A DNA stretch of 64,000 nucleotides from assembly GCF_001730315.1 (NCBI RefSeq), contig NZ_MIKC01000042.1:100915-164914 (forward strand). The letters run 5' to 3'. How positions within the stretch are numbered: the first letter of the stretch is position 1; each line of letters starts with the position of its first letter. This DNA comes from Enterococcus ureilyticus. Lineage in GTDB: Bacteria > Bacillota > Bacilli > Lactobacillales > Enterococcaceae. The notes beneath the pieces were generated by a model. That model did no database searches and was not told the DNA's origin. It worked only from the letters and a program-made list of their open reading frames with translations. Of the stretch, positions 1 to 8,631 are shown piece by piece. A program made the position numbers and the translations under genes.

Positions 1-764
1 CGTTCAATTTGATAGACCAGAATAAAACCATAATGAATCGTATCGAAGTAAACGGGCATGATTACACAGGGATACTCTTTATCTGCAAAAAAAAGTGAGC
101 GGGTAATTGGTTTTTGGATGCGCTCAAAATTTGTTGGTAAGTCATTAAAGGTCTGAAGGGGAAATGTAAAAGTATGCTCAATTGTTTTAATCGTTTCTTG
201 GATCAAAGGCTGTTTATGATCACTGACAGCAGTGACTGACCAATCCGTATCAACTAACACAACAGGATTTTGAACCATATTTGCTAACTCCGCTGCAATT
301 TTTTTCATTCCACCGCCATGTAATGAAATCTCAAAGAATTGTGAATGAATATCCAAAGAAGCTTGATTTCGCTCGTCCATCCGACCAGAAATTTCCGCCA
401 TGACAATATTCATGATTTTTGAAAAGGCGACCCCATAGGGAATTTCGATGATAGGTAAGGCTAATTCATCGGCTAAATCACGCATAGATTTTGGAATACC
501 TTTTAAATAAATATGTGGTTTGATGCAAATCGCGGAGCAATTGATTTCTTTAAAACGCTGAATAAATTGCTTTTGAATTTCGGTGTTCTCGCTAAAAAAA
601 TAGCCTGAAGTAATCAGCAATTCCCCGGCAGACAACCAATCAGAAGCATCTGGATTGTCTAAAATGTTGATGCCTGTAATTTTATTATCAAGTCCATTTG
701 CTCCAGCGACTAATTGGAATTTTTTAAACGGAGCAAGCTGTAAAAAATGTTCAACTGTTAACAT
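1..764 (-). CDS. PucR-family transcriptional regulator (C-terminus outside window)
   Basis: The reverse-strand reading frame opens at ATG 762-764 and runs off the left edge, giving about 254 N-terminal residues. It begins MLTVEHFLQLAPFKKFQLVAG and continues with an 'ASDWLSAGELLITSGYFF' stretch. This is the PucR N-terminal domain (purine catabolism regulator class), followed by the start of the central domain. The helix-turn-helix end lies outside the window, so DNA binding cannot be confirmed here. It is divergent from the oxamate carbamoyltransferase operon. Its promoter is overlapped by an inverted repeat, so it probably regulates that operon and itself. The family is clear; the exact effector is unknown. 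Confidence 0.8.
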   Translation of the reverse strand, partial: MLTVEHFLQLAPFKKFQLVAGANGLDNKITGINILDNPDASDWLSAGELLITSGYFFSENTEIQKQFIQRFKEINCSAICIKPHIYLKGIPKSMRDLADELALPIIEIPYGVAFSKIMNIVMAEISGRMDERNQASLDIHSQFFEISLHGGGMKKIAAELANMVQNPVVLVDTDWSVTAVSDHKQPLIQETIKTIEHTFTFPLQTFNDLPTNFERIQKPITRSLFFADKEYPCVIMPVYFDTIHYGFILVYQIE

Positions 765-797
765 GCTACACCATCTTTCTCATACATGATTTCGTTC

Positions 798-831
798 CTT
801 TAACTATACGGTAATTAGTTAAAGTATACAA
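798..831 (-). promoter_or_regulatory. pucR promoter overlapped by a 27-bp inverted repeat
   Basis: Read on the minus strand there is TTGTAT (826-831), a 17-nt spacer and TATAGT (803-808). A perfect 9-bp inverted repeat, CTTTAACTA (798-806) and TAGTTAAAG (816-824), covers the -10 and spacer. Each arm read outward contains TAGTTAAAG, close to the TTGGTTAA core of the Bacillus PucR box. The site lies between the divergent regulator and the allH-type gene, so it is a plausible shared operator. That role is inferred. Confidence 0.55.
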
Positions 832-934
832 CTCGGAAAGGAAATATTCAGCTATTTTATCTGTATTTGAAAAGGTTTTCTTGGTGTAAATTTTAGAGTG
901 TAAAGAAGTTTCAGCGAATAAGGGAGTGAGAACG

Positions 935-1852
935 ATGCATACATACCAATCCCTGTCAGGAACACAAAAATTCTTGGATGAGATTCAAAAAAAACAATGG
1001 AGAGGGGAAATTCATAGTACGTTTAAGCGAACGATCAACATCATTTGTACAGAAGGAGAATTATACACGATAGCGGCAGCGGAATTGGACAATGCGCCTA
1101 ATACCCTAAGAGTTGCTGATTTTTTTGATAGGCGCTCCCTACTAGTTGAGAAGACACCTGTTTTTTCTCAAGATGGCCACTTAGTGATTGGAAAAATTGC
1201 AGCAATTGAAATCCAGAGTGCGCATATATGGCAGTATCCAAAAATCGAGTTTCCGCCAAAACAGGAGTATGTAAAAATCAAGGAACGAATTAAACAGATC
1301 AATAGTTGGCTGTCCCAGTTAGAAAGCAAGGGTGGTTATTTATTAAACACCACTCAAGCTACGACATACGAGAAAATGATCCATACGATGCTTTGGAAGG
1401 AGTCAGAGCAGTTATTGATTTATTTGAAGGCAAAACAATTATTTCAAGCAATGAAGCAGTTGTATCGAGTGATTGGTCTAGGACCGGGTTTAACGCCATC
1501 AGGTGATGATTTTTTGGTTGGATTGGCACTCATATTCACAACGGTAGATTATCCTTATCACTCATTCAGTCAGTGGCTAATTAATAGTCGCAATGAATTA
1601 AAAAAAAGGACCAACACTATTAGTTTCTCAACTTTAGATTGGGCGATACAAGGTGAGTCCAGAGAACGGATCGCTTCATTTTTAAATGAATTATTTTATG
1701 GAAAAGAAGAAGAGCGTTTAAAAGAAAAAATGCTAGCCGTATTAAGGATAGGTTCAACGTCTGGCGGTGATATGTTAACGGGAATGATAGCTGGTTTGGA
1801 ATTGACTTTAGCATTGATTTCAGACACAGAAAATGAAAAGAATGGCTATTAA
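935..1852 (+). CDS. allH: DUF2877 protein, AllH-like oxamate carbamoyltransferase subunit
   Basis: This 305-residue cytoplasmic protein has the DUF2877 glycine-rich motif 'IGLGPGLTPSGDDFLVG' near residue 195 and 'IGSTSGGDMLTGMIAGL' near the C-terminus. It matches E. coli YlbF/AllH. In E. coli, AllF, AllG and AllH together form the oxamate carbamoyltransferase that splits oxalurate into oxamate and carbamoyl phosphate. The start is placed at ATG 935 because AGGGAG at 921-926 is then about 8 nt away; an upstream in-frame GTG at 926 would overlap that ribosome site. It is first in an operon with the other two subunits. The role follows from family and neighbours. Confidence 0.8.
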   Translation: MHTYQSLSGTQKFLDEIQKKQWRGEIHSTFKRTINIICTEGELYTIAAAELDNAPNTLRVADFFDRRSLLVEKTPVFSQDGHLVIGKIAAIEIQSAHIWQYPKIEFPPKQEYVKIKERIKQINSWLSQLESKGGYLLNTTQATTYEKMIHTMLWKESEQLLIYLKAKQLFQAMKQLYRVIGLGPGLTPSGDDFLVGLALIFTTVDYPYHSFSQWLINSRNELKKRTNTISFSTLDWAIQGESRERIASFLNELFYGKEEERLKEKMLAVLRIGSTSGGDMLTGMIAGLELTLALISDTENEKNGY

Positions 1853-1924
1853 AGTACAAAGTGAAATGTCGTTTTATTCGAGTTGTATAAACCTGTTTAG
1901 CATTGAAATAAAGGAGGAAATTTC

Positions 1925-3475
1925 ATGACAATCAGTATCAAAATTCAACCGAATACCTACATTGATTCAGTTTCATTAATGGCTTTATCGACCAAAGCGA
2001 ATCAGTTAGTAGGTGTTGAGCAAGCAATTATTGCAATGGCCACTGAAATGAATAAGGAAGTAATGAAAAATGTTGGCTTGTTCACTGAAGAAATCGAAAA
2101 AGCACAAACGAGTGATTTAATTATTGCTTTAGAGGCAACTGATGAGCAGGATTCGGCTAACTTAATCGAAAAGATCGAAACATTGATGACAGAAAAAAAA
2201 GAAAAGGGGAATAACCAAACGACGGAACGTTATACTACGATTGAAACTGCTAAAAAAGCGATCCCTGAAGCGAACATGACTGTTATTTCGGTAAATGGTC
2301 AGTATGCAGCTCGAGAAGCTAGAAAGGCTCTGAATAATGACTTACACGTAATGATGTTTAGCGATAATGTCAGCGTAGAAGAAGAAATTCAGTTAAAAGA
2401 GTTTGCCCATGAAAAAGGCTTACTAATGATGGGGCCAGATTGTGGAACGGCAATCATCAATAATGTGGGGTTATGTTTTGCGAATAAAGTTCGTAAAGGA
2501 AGCATTGGCATTATAGGGGCTTCAGGAACGGGTAGTCAGGAAATCAGCGTTCGGATTCATGAATTTGGAGAAGGAGTTTCTCAATTAATCGGGACAGGTG
2601 GTAGAGATTTAAGTGAGGCTGTTGGTGGGAAAATGATGCTAGACGCCATTGATGCACTTGAAGCTGATGCAGACACGAAAGTCATTGTTTTAATTTCTAA
2701 ACCACCGGCAAAAACAGTTGAAGAAAAAATTCTTGCTCGCGTAAGGAAAACTGAAAAACCAGTAGTTATCTGGTTCATTGGCAGTGATGCACGGGCAAAT
2801 GAAGAGGGCATTTATTTTGAAAAAATGTCGAAAGCTGCTGCTTTAAAAGCTGTTACGCTGGCTGGAATCGATCAAGATAGTTTAAATATTCATCCTTTAA
2901 ACATACCTTTGATCGATGAGGTTCGAGGGAAATTAACACTAGATCAGCAATATATTCGTGGATTATTTACAGGTGGAACGTTATGTGATGAAGCAATGTT
3001 CACCGCTAAAGAATATTTTTCTGATGTTTATAGTAATATAGCGACAGACCAAGAACATTTATTACATTTTGGTGATGCTAGTAAAAAGCATACCTTCATT
3101 GATTTTGGAGCAGATGAATTTACCAATGGTAAACCTCATCCAATGATCGACCCGTCGAATCGAATTGCTCGTTTTATAGAAGAAGCAGAAGATCCAACAG
3201 TTGGGGTAATTCTAATGGATTTTGTATTGGGATATGGCGCTCATCCGGATCCAGTTGGTGTAATGGTACCGGTTATGCAAGCAGCCAAAGAAAAAGCTAC
3301 TGCAAAAGGACGGCATTTGGAAATCATCGGGTACGTCTTAGGGACGGATCTAGATAAACAAAATATTGATGAACAAGTCGAAAAATTAACAGCAATCGGC
3401 GCAACTTATGCCAGTAGCAGTCAAAATGCTGGGCTGCTTGCTAGAGAATTTGTCGTGAAAGGAGTAGGAAAATGA
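1925..3475 (+). CDS. allF: FdrA family protein, AllF-like oxamate carbamoyltransferase subunit
   Basis: This 516-residue protein resembles FdrA/AllF, an acyl-CoA-synthetase-like (succinyl-CoA synthetase alpha) fold. Visible motifs are 'LLMMGPDCGTAIINN' near residue 170 and 'GSIGIIGASGTGSQEIS' near 195, the nucleotide-binding-type loop. The C-terminal half carries 'FTGGTLCDEAMF' and 'LGYGAHPDPVG'. A good AGGAGG site precedes ATG 1925. The stop overlaps the start of the next gene (ATGA), which implies translational coupling with the AllG partner. It should act with AllG and AllH on oxalurate. No frameshift or missing segment was seen. Confidence 0.85.
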   Translation: MTISIKIQPNTYIDSVSLMALSTKANQLVGVEQAIIAMATEMNKEVMKNVGLFTEEIEKAQTSDLIIALEATDEQDSANLIEKIETLMTEKKEKGNNQTTERYTTIETAKKAIPEANMTVISVNGQYAAREARKALNNDLHVMMFSDNVSVEEEIQLKEFAHEKGLLMMGPDCGTAIINNVGLCFANKVRKGSIGIIGASGTGSQEISVRIHEFGEGVSQLIGTGGRDLSEAVGGKMMLDAIDALEADADTKVIVLISKPPAKTVEEKILARVRKTEKPVVIWFIGSDARANEEGIYFEKMSKAAALKAVTLAGIDQDSLNIHPLNIPLIDEVRGKLTLDQQYIRGLFTGGTLCDEAMFTAKEYFSDVYSNIATDQEHLLHFGDASKKHTFIDFGADEFTNGKPHPMIDPSNRIARFIEEAEDPTVGVILMDFVLGYGAHPDPVGVMVPVMQAAKEKATAKGRHLEIIGYVLGTDLDKQNIDEQVEKLTAIGATYASSSQNAGLLAREFVVKGVGK

Positions 3476-4896
3476 GTAAAATCAGTGAATTTTTCAAAGA
3501 ACAACCAGTTATTATCGATCTTGGAATTGAATCATTTCAAGAAGAACTAATAGAACAACAGGTACAAGCAACCTATTTAAATTGGGCACCACCAGGACGA
3601 GGCAAAGCCAATATCTTAGCTGCTTTAGAAAAAATAGAAACACCAGAAAACTTAGAAAAAATTCGGAAAGCCAATGAAGAAGCCGTTCACCGAATCATTT
3701 CGTCTCAAGTTTCATTGATTGGCTATGATCAGGCGATCAATGTGGTTCCAGGGATGACTAAAAAGACAATTTTACATGCGGGACCACCGATTACTTGGGC
3801 TAAAATGAACGGTCCGATGAAAGGAGCGGTCAAAGGTGCTTTAGTTTTCGAAGGCTTAGCAAAAGATTTAGAAGAGGCCGAACGAGTGGGTACCTCAGGT
3901 GAAATTATCTTTTCTCCCTGCCATGAACACCAATGTGTTGGCTCAATGGCAGGGGTAACGTCAGCTTCAATGTATGTGCATATCGTGGAAAATAAAACGT
4001 ATGGGAACTTAGCCTTTACTAACTTAAGTGAACAAATGTCTAAGATTTTACGGATGGGTGCAAATGATGAAAGCGTGATTGAGCGGCTGATTTGGATGCG
4101 GGATGTTTTTGGTCCGATTTTGCGAGATGCCATGGAATTATGTAAAGAGGGTATTGATTTGAAATATATGCTAGCTCAATCGCTGCATATGGGTGATGAA
4201 TGTCACAATCGAAATAATGCGGGGACAACACTATTGATCCAAGCATTAACACCATACATTATTCAAACCGATCATTCGACTGCCGAAATGAAGGAAGTCT
4301 TTGATTTTGTTGCGAGCAGCGATTATTTTTCAGGACCGACTTGGATGGCAATGTGTAAAGCTGCCTTAGATTCAGCTGTAGGGATTCCTTATAGTACAGT
4401 TGTGACGACAATGGCTAGAAACGGTACTGAATTTGGTATTCATATTAGCGGGATTGAAGGGAATCCTTGGTTTGTCGGACCTTCACAAAAAGTGATTGGA
4501 CCAATGTTTGCTGGCTATAAACCAGAAGATGCTGGACTTGATATAGGCGATAGTGCGATTACTGAAACATATGGAATTGGTGGTTTTGCAATGGCAGCAG
4601 CCCCTGCAATCGTTGCGCTTGTCGGGGGAACTATCGAAGACGCCTTACGTTTTTCAATGGAGATGCAAGGAATCACGACCGCGGAAAACCCTAATATTAC
4701 GATTCCTACTTTAGACTTTATGGGCATTCCATCGGGAATCGATAGCTTGAAAGTCATCCAAACAAACACTTTGCCGATCATCAATACTGCTATTGCTCAT
4801 AAAGAAGCTGGAATCGGTATGATCGGTGCAGGGATTACACATCCACCGATGGAAGCTTTTGAAAAAGCAATCGTGGCTTTTAGCCAACAACTATAA
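3472..4896 (+). CDS. allG: DUF1116 protein, AllG-like oxamate carbamoyltransferase subunit
   Basis: This 474-residue protein of the YlbE/YahG (DUF1116) family starts in a 4-nt ATGA overlap with the FdrA gene. It contains 'NVVPGMTKKTILHAGPPI' near residue 85, a 'SPCHEHQCVGSMAGV' cluster near 150, and 'GDECHNRNNAGTTL' near 245, all typical of the family. By homology with E. coli AllG it is the largest partner of the oxamate carbamoyltransferase. The three subunits are complete and tightly spaced. The product carbamoyl phosphate would normally be used by a carbamate kinase, which is broken in this operon. Confidence 0.85.
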   Translation: MSKISEFFKEQPVIIDLGIESFQEELIEQQVQATYLNWAPPGRGKANILAALEKIETPENLEKIRKANEEAVHRIISSQVSLIGYDQAINVVPGMTKKTILHAGPPITWAKMNGPMKGAVKGALVFEGLAKDLEEAERVGTSGEIIFSPCHEHQCVGSMAGVTSASMYVHIVENKTYGNLAFTNLSEQMSKILRMGANDESVIERLIWMRDVFGPILRDAMELCKEGIDLKYMLAQSLHMGDECHNRNNAGTTLLIQALTPYIIQTDHSTAEMKEVFDFVASSDYFSGPTWMAMCKAALDSAVGIPYSTVVTTMARNGTEFGIHISGIEGNPWFVGPSQKVIGPMFAGYKPEDAGLDIGDSAITETYGIGGFAMAAAPAIVALVGGTIEDALRFSMEMQGITTAENPNITIPTLDFMGIPSGIDSLKVIQTNTLPIINTAIAHKEAGIGMIGAGITHPPMEAFEKAIVAFSQQL

Positions 4897-4917
4897 AAAG
4901 TAGAAAGGAGTAAAGCG

Positions 4918-6060
4918 ATGGACACAATAGAAACAAATCAATCATTACTACAAGCAGTGGAGAAAAGTGAAAAAAAACAAGTTTTGGAGTTGCTAAACGA
5001 AGGCTTGGATGTCTCTTTGACTGATGAAACAGGCCGCTCGCTTTTGATGTTGGCAGTCCAACAGAATGATCTTTCAATGGTCAAAACATTATTAGCTTTT
5101 GGAGCAGATGTGAATCAGCGGGACAATACACAGCTAACGCCGTTTATCTGCGCTGCTGCGAACGGATTTGATGAAATCGTTCGTGAGATTCTTAAAACAG
5201 GAACCGCTGATTTAGCTTTAGTCAATCGTTTTGGCGGAACCGCTCTTTTACCCTCCAGTGAAAAAGGCTATTTAAAAACGGTTCAGCTATGTTTGACTGC
5301 AGGAGTACCAGTCAATCATGTGAATCGCCTAGGCTGGTCAGCTTTATTAGAGGCGGTGATTTTAGGCAACAACGGTTTTTTGTATCAGGATGTGATTCGA
5401 GAACTCGTTCAGCATCAGGCAGACAGTACTCAAGTTGACGCTACTGGTAAAAATACTCGTGATTATGCACGTGAAGCTGGACACGATGAGCTGATTACCA
5501 TTCTAGATAAACAAGAAGTCCTAGAAGAAAGTTTTACTAAAATCAGAAGCTATTTACGTCACGATGAGCTGACAAAAGCGCTAAAAGTATTGAAAACGTT
5601 AGACCAAACAAATTTAACCGTTCTGTATTATTTGGGTTATACGTATCAACGAGCAAAAGACTACCCTAAAGCGCTTGAGTATTATAAAAAAGGTTGGTCA
5701 AAAGACGAGCAATTTGCTTTTTATGTAGGAAATAGTTATCGTATGATGGGTGCGACAGAACAAGCATTACAAGTATATGATCAAGCAATAGCAACGGATC
5801 AAAGCTTCTTTTACCGCTATCATAAATCTAATTTTTTAAGAGAATTAGGGCGACATGAAGAAGCTGTCCAACTAATGGATAACTTACTAGCTGACTACCC
5901 TGAACGAGTTGATTTTTATTTTCATAAGGCCAATAGTCTACGTAGTTTGAACCGACATCAAGAAGCCATTCAAGCAATGGAAAGAGCAGTTCAAATCGAT
6001 CCAGAAAATCCATTATTTTCAGAACACCTTGCTCAATCACTTCAGTTAGTAAAAAACTAA
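4918..6060 (+). CDS. Ankyrin-repeat plus TPR protein
   Basis: This 380-residue cytoplasmic protein sits inside the catabolic operon, 21 nt after allG. Residues about 1-200 form ankyrin repeats ('GRSLLMLAVQQNDLSMVKTL', 'QLTPFICAAANGFDEIV', 'GWSALLEAVILGNNG'). Residues about 205-380 form tetratricopeptide-like repeats ('ALEYYKKGW', 'ALQVYDQAIATDQ', 'AIQAMERAVQIDPENPLF'). Neither part suggests catalysis, so a scaffold or protein-protein interaction role is likely. Its position between the carbamoyltransferase subunits and the permease suggests it serves this pathway, but its partner is unknown. Confidence 0.75.
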   Translation: MDTIETNQSLLQAVEKSEKKQVLELLNEGLDVSLTDETGRSLLMLAVQQNDLSMVKTLLAFGADVNQRDNTQLTPFICAAANGFDEIVREILKTGTADLALVNRFGGTALLPSSEKGYLKTVQLCLTAGVPVNHVNRLGWSALLEAVILGNNGFLYQDVIRELVQHQADSTQVDATGKNTRDYAREAGHDELITILDKQEVLEESFTKIRSYLRHDELTKALKVLKTLDQTNLTVLYYLGYTYQRAKDYPKALEYYKKGWSKDEQFAFYVGNSYRMMGATEQALQVYDQAIATDQSFFYRYHKSNFLRELGRHEEAVQLMDNLLADYPERVDFYFHKANSLRSLNRHQEAIQAMERAVQIDPENPLFSEHLAQSLQLVKN

Positions 6061-6084
6061 GGAAATGTATTGGAGGAAAAGACA

Positions 6085-7527
6085 ATGGAATCAGTAGAAA
6101 AACAAACAATTGTCACGGCCCCTACTTACTCAGCTGAATTATTACCCAAAACAGGAGCAGATAAAAATTGGGGGATCTTTCATTATATGACATTATGGAT
6201 GGGCGCTGTTCATAATATTTTGTCGTATATGACTGTAGCTGGCTTCTTTTTATTAGGGTTAAATACAAAACAAGTTTTGTCAGCGGTGATGCTATCGGCC
6301 TTGATCGTTTCGCTTTTCTATGTATTGAATGGCGTAGCATCGGCTAAATATGGCTTGCCATTTCCAATGTTGTTGCGCGCGGTTTTTGGCGTAAAGGGTG
6401 CGATCATTCCTTCGTTATGTCGGGGCTTGATTGCAGGAGTTGTGTTCTTTGGCACTCAAAGTGTTGTCAGTGCACAATCTTTAGATGTCTTGTTTAGTCG
6501 GATTTTTCCTAACTACATGAATATCGGTGGTGGGATGACGATTTTAGGAATGGCTGCACCTACGATGCTGAGTTATCTGCTTGTTTGGTGTGTGACGGTT
6601 GCGTTGTTTTTAGGTGGAACAAAAGTCTTGGATAAATTTGGTAACTGGTCTTCACCGATCGTGTATGTTTTTATTGTTGGTGCTGCTGTGTGGACGATAC
6701 AAATTGCTGGTGGTTTTGGTCCGATCTTAGCTTATTCACCAGCGAATGCTACAACAAGTCCGATTGTTTTTATTGCTTGTGTCAGTGCTTTGGTCTCAAA
6801 CTGGGCAGGCCCGATTGTAAATATTGGTGATTTTACTCAAAAAGCGAAAACACCAAAAGCGATGATTATCGGTTTGCCATTAGGCTTTATTCTCTCTTAT
6901 ATATTGTTTGCGATAACCTGTGTTGGATTGATTGCGGGGACACAAATTGCATTTGGAGAACCGATTTTCAATATTGTCAATGCCTTTGATAAGATCGAAA
7001 ATACGTTTGCGGTCTTTGTCTTGATCTTAGCCTTGAATATGGGGGCGCTTGCTTTCGTCGTTTTTGGGAATCTATTCCCAGCAGGATTGCAAATGTCATC
7101 CTTATTTCCTAAAGTACTTGATGTGAAAAAAGCGGGCGTTCTGACTGCGATAATTGGCACGATGATTTTACCTTGGAAATTAGTAGAAAATGCTGCGACA
7201 TTATTTTATTTTTATAGTTTTATCGGTTCGATGTTTGGCCCTATTGCAGGGATCATGTTGGCTAGTTTTTATGTTGAACATAAACAAACCATTAATTTAG
7301 AGACGATTTATGTTGAAGAAGGAGATCTGGGGGAGTTTAAATCGGGCTATAATAAGGTGGCGATGATTACTTTAGCGATTAGTTTTGTGATTACGATGTC
7401 GGGTGCATTTTTACAATCAGTATCATTTTTGAAAACGATCAATGATTTTGCTTTCTTTTCAGGATTGATCTTTTCGTTTGTTACGTACAGCATTCTTAGT
7501 AAAGTGGTGAAAGGAGAAAAAATATGA
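6085..7527 (+). CDS. NCS1-family purine/cytosine/allantoin-type permease
   Basis: This 480-residue protein has about 12 hydrophobic segments, and the family signature region 'SNWAGPIVNIGDFTQKAKTPK' near residue 240 identifies it as an NCS1 nucleobase-type transporter. The start is set at ATG 6085, because TTG 6070 lies in the GGAGG ribosome site. The stop overlaps the deaminase start by ATGA. Co-transcription with oxamate carbamoyltransferase and a guanine-deaminase-like enzyme points to uptake of a purine, allantoin or a related ureide. The exact substrate cannot be read from the sequence. Confidence 0.8.
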   Translation: MESVEKQTIVTAPTYSAELLPKTGADKNWGIFHYMTLWMGAVHNILSYMTVAGFFLLGLNTKQVLSAVMLSALIVSLFYVLNGVASAKYGLPFPMLLRAVFGVKGAIIPSLCRGLIAGVVFFGTQSVVSAQSLDVLFSRIFPNYMNIGGGMTILGMAAPTMLSYLLVWCVTVALFLGGTKVLDKFGNWSSPIVYVFIVGAAVWTIQIAGGFGPILAYSPANATTSPIVFIACVSALVSNWAGPIVNIGDFTQKAKTPKAMIIGLPLGFILSYILFAITCVGLIAGTQIAFGEPIFNIVNAFDKIENTFAVFVLILALNMGALAFVVFGNLFPAGLQMSSLFPKVLDVKKAGVLTAIIGTMILPWKLVENAATLFYFYSFIGSMFGPIAGIMLASFYVEHKQTINLETIYVEEGDLGEFKSGYNKVAMITLAISFVITMSGAFLQSVSFLKTINDFAFFSGLIFSFVTYSILSKVVKGEKI

Positions 7528-8015
7528 ACTATATGAAAATGGCAGCGGCGGCTACAGTTGCTGGAATGAAAAAAAACGATGGCGGGCCTTTTGGCGCAAC
7601 CTTAGTTAGAAATGGTGAAGTGATTGTTTCAGTCAGTAATACAATGATGAAAGATACCGATCCGTCTGCACATGCAGAAATGGTTGCTGTCAGAGAAGCT
7701 TGTAAAAGGTTGGATACGATGGATCTGTCAGATTGTGAAATCTATGCAACATGTGAACCCTGTCCGATGTGTGTTGGGGCTATTTTATGGGCAGGAATTA
7801 AAACGGTTTATTATTCGAATACTAGGAACGATGCTGCAAAACATGGCTTTTCAGATATGCATTTGCGAAACTATTTAGATGGCTCGGATCAAGCGCCATT
7901 GACAATGGTTCATACAGGTAGTTGTCCAGAGTGTGATGCACTGTGGGAGACGTTTGACCAGCTTAATTCTGGTAAGACAGAGAATGTTGGCGAGAGCGGA
8001 AGCAGATCGTCATAG
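7524..8015 (+). CDS. Guanine-deaminase-like nucleobase deaminase (CDA fold)
   Basis: This 163-residue protein has the zinc deaminase signature: 'SAHAEMVAVREACK' (zinc His and catalytic Glu) and 'CEPCPMCVGAILWAG' (two zinc Cys). The following 'YYSNTRNDAAKHGFSDM' stretch resembles bacterial guanine deaminase GuaD more than tRNA deaminase TadA. It probably makes xanthine from guanine or acts on a related base brought in by the adjacent permease. The start overlaps the permease stop. The last residues (about 150-163, 'KTENVGESGSRSS') run into the carbamate kinase remnant and may not be native. Confidence 0.75.
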   Translation: MNYMKMAAAATVAGMKKNDGGPFGATLVRNGEVIVSVSNTMMKDTDPSAHAEMVAVREACKRLDTMDLSDCEIYATCEPCPMCVGAILWAGIKTVYYSNTRNDAAKHGFSDMHLRNYLDGSDQAPLTMVHTGSCPECDALWETFDQLNSGKTENVGESGSRSS

Positions 8016-8340
8016 CGCTTGGTGGTAAGGCTAGTTTGAAAAGTGATCCCATAGCGCGCGAGCTTAACTAAAGGCATTCAAAACACAGCTGACACACTGA
8101 TTATTTTACTAGGTGCGGCAACTGTTTTTGTCAACTATAGTCAACCCAATCATAAAAGGTTAGAAACAGTTAGGATCGCAGAAATAAAACAACATATTGA
8201 TGAAGAATAAGTTGCTCCTGGCAGTATGCTTCAAAAGGTAGAAGCAACAGTTGAATTTGCCAAAATGAAGCCAACGAATAAAGCTGGGACCACGTTGTTG
8301 GACATTCTAAAGCAATTTATAGTTGTACAAAAAAATTTAA
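7994..8340 (+). pseudogene. Decayed carbamate kinase (arcC-like) remnant
   Basis: In one frame from about 8000 the sequence reads 'KQIVIALGGKASLKSDP', the N-terminus of carbamate kinase, and it stops at about 8066. In another frame from 8088 it reads 'ADTLIILLGAATVFVNYSQP', then 'IAEIKQHIDEE', a TAA at 8208-8210, and 'VAPGSMLQKVEATVEFAKMK', which is the C-terminal third of the same enzyme. Most of the middle (roughly 200 residues) is deleted. It is preceded directly by the oxamate carbamoyltransferase operon, where an intact kinase would make ATP from carbamoyl phosphate. It is clearly non-functional. Confidence 0.85.
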
Positions 8341-8359
8341 ACTTCGTTAGTGATTCTTA

Positions 8360-8387
8360 GAGTGGAGCCTGTCTCCACTCTTTTCTT
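8360..8387 (+). terminator. Rho-independent terminator after the purine operon
   Basis: A GAGTGGAG / CTCCACTC hairpin (8360-8380) is followed by TTTTCTT. It ends the allHFG-permease-deaminase transcript just after the kinase remnant. Confidence 0.8.
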
Positions 8388-8443
8388 ATGAGCATCCAAT
8401 TCTATGACTTTAAATAATAAACAGAAAATCTAATAAAAAAGGA

Positions 8444-8509
8444 ATGGAACGATTAGTAAACAAGAAATCTTTTTTATTGTTCATAGTTGTTTTAGTCAGC
8501 GGAAGCTAA
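8444..8509 (+). other. Possible 21-codon ORF in the gap before the adhesin
   Basis: A 21-residue frame (MERLVNKKSFLLFIVVLVSGS) starts at ATG 8444 behind an AAAAAAGG sequence and has a hydrophobic centre. A weak AT-rich hairpin (AAAGCT / AGCTTT, 8522-8539) with a T-rich tail follows. It could be a truncated signal peptide of a lost gene or a small membrane peptide. The rest of 8388-8580 shows nothing recognisable. Low support. Confidence 0.2.
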
Positions 8510-8592
8510 ACAAATAGAACAAAAGCTAAAGTAAGCTTTGCCTTTTTTTATGGTTGTGAGTAAAATAAAAATAACTTTATAAAACCTTTTTA

Positions 8593-8601
8593 TGATATAA
8601 T
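8593..8601 (+). promoter_or_regulatory. Extended -10 promoter of the LPxTG adhesin
   Basis: TG at 8593-8594 followed by A and TATAAT (8596-8601) forms an extended -10 element, 31 nt upstream of the ATG. No good -35 box is visible. A GGAGAGG ribosome site follows before ATG 8632. Confidence 0.55.
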
Positions 8602-8631
8602 GTTTTTAAAACTGGAAAAAGGAGAGGCTTT

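Noticed and set aside
1306..1506. 66-residue plus-strand frame inside allH
   Set aside because: It overlaps the DUF2877 gene entirely, with no ribosome site and no family resemblance.
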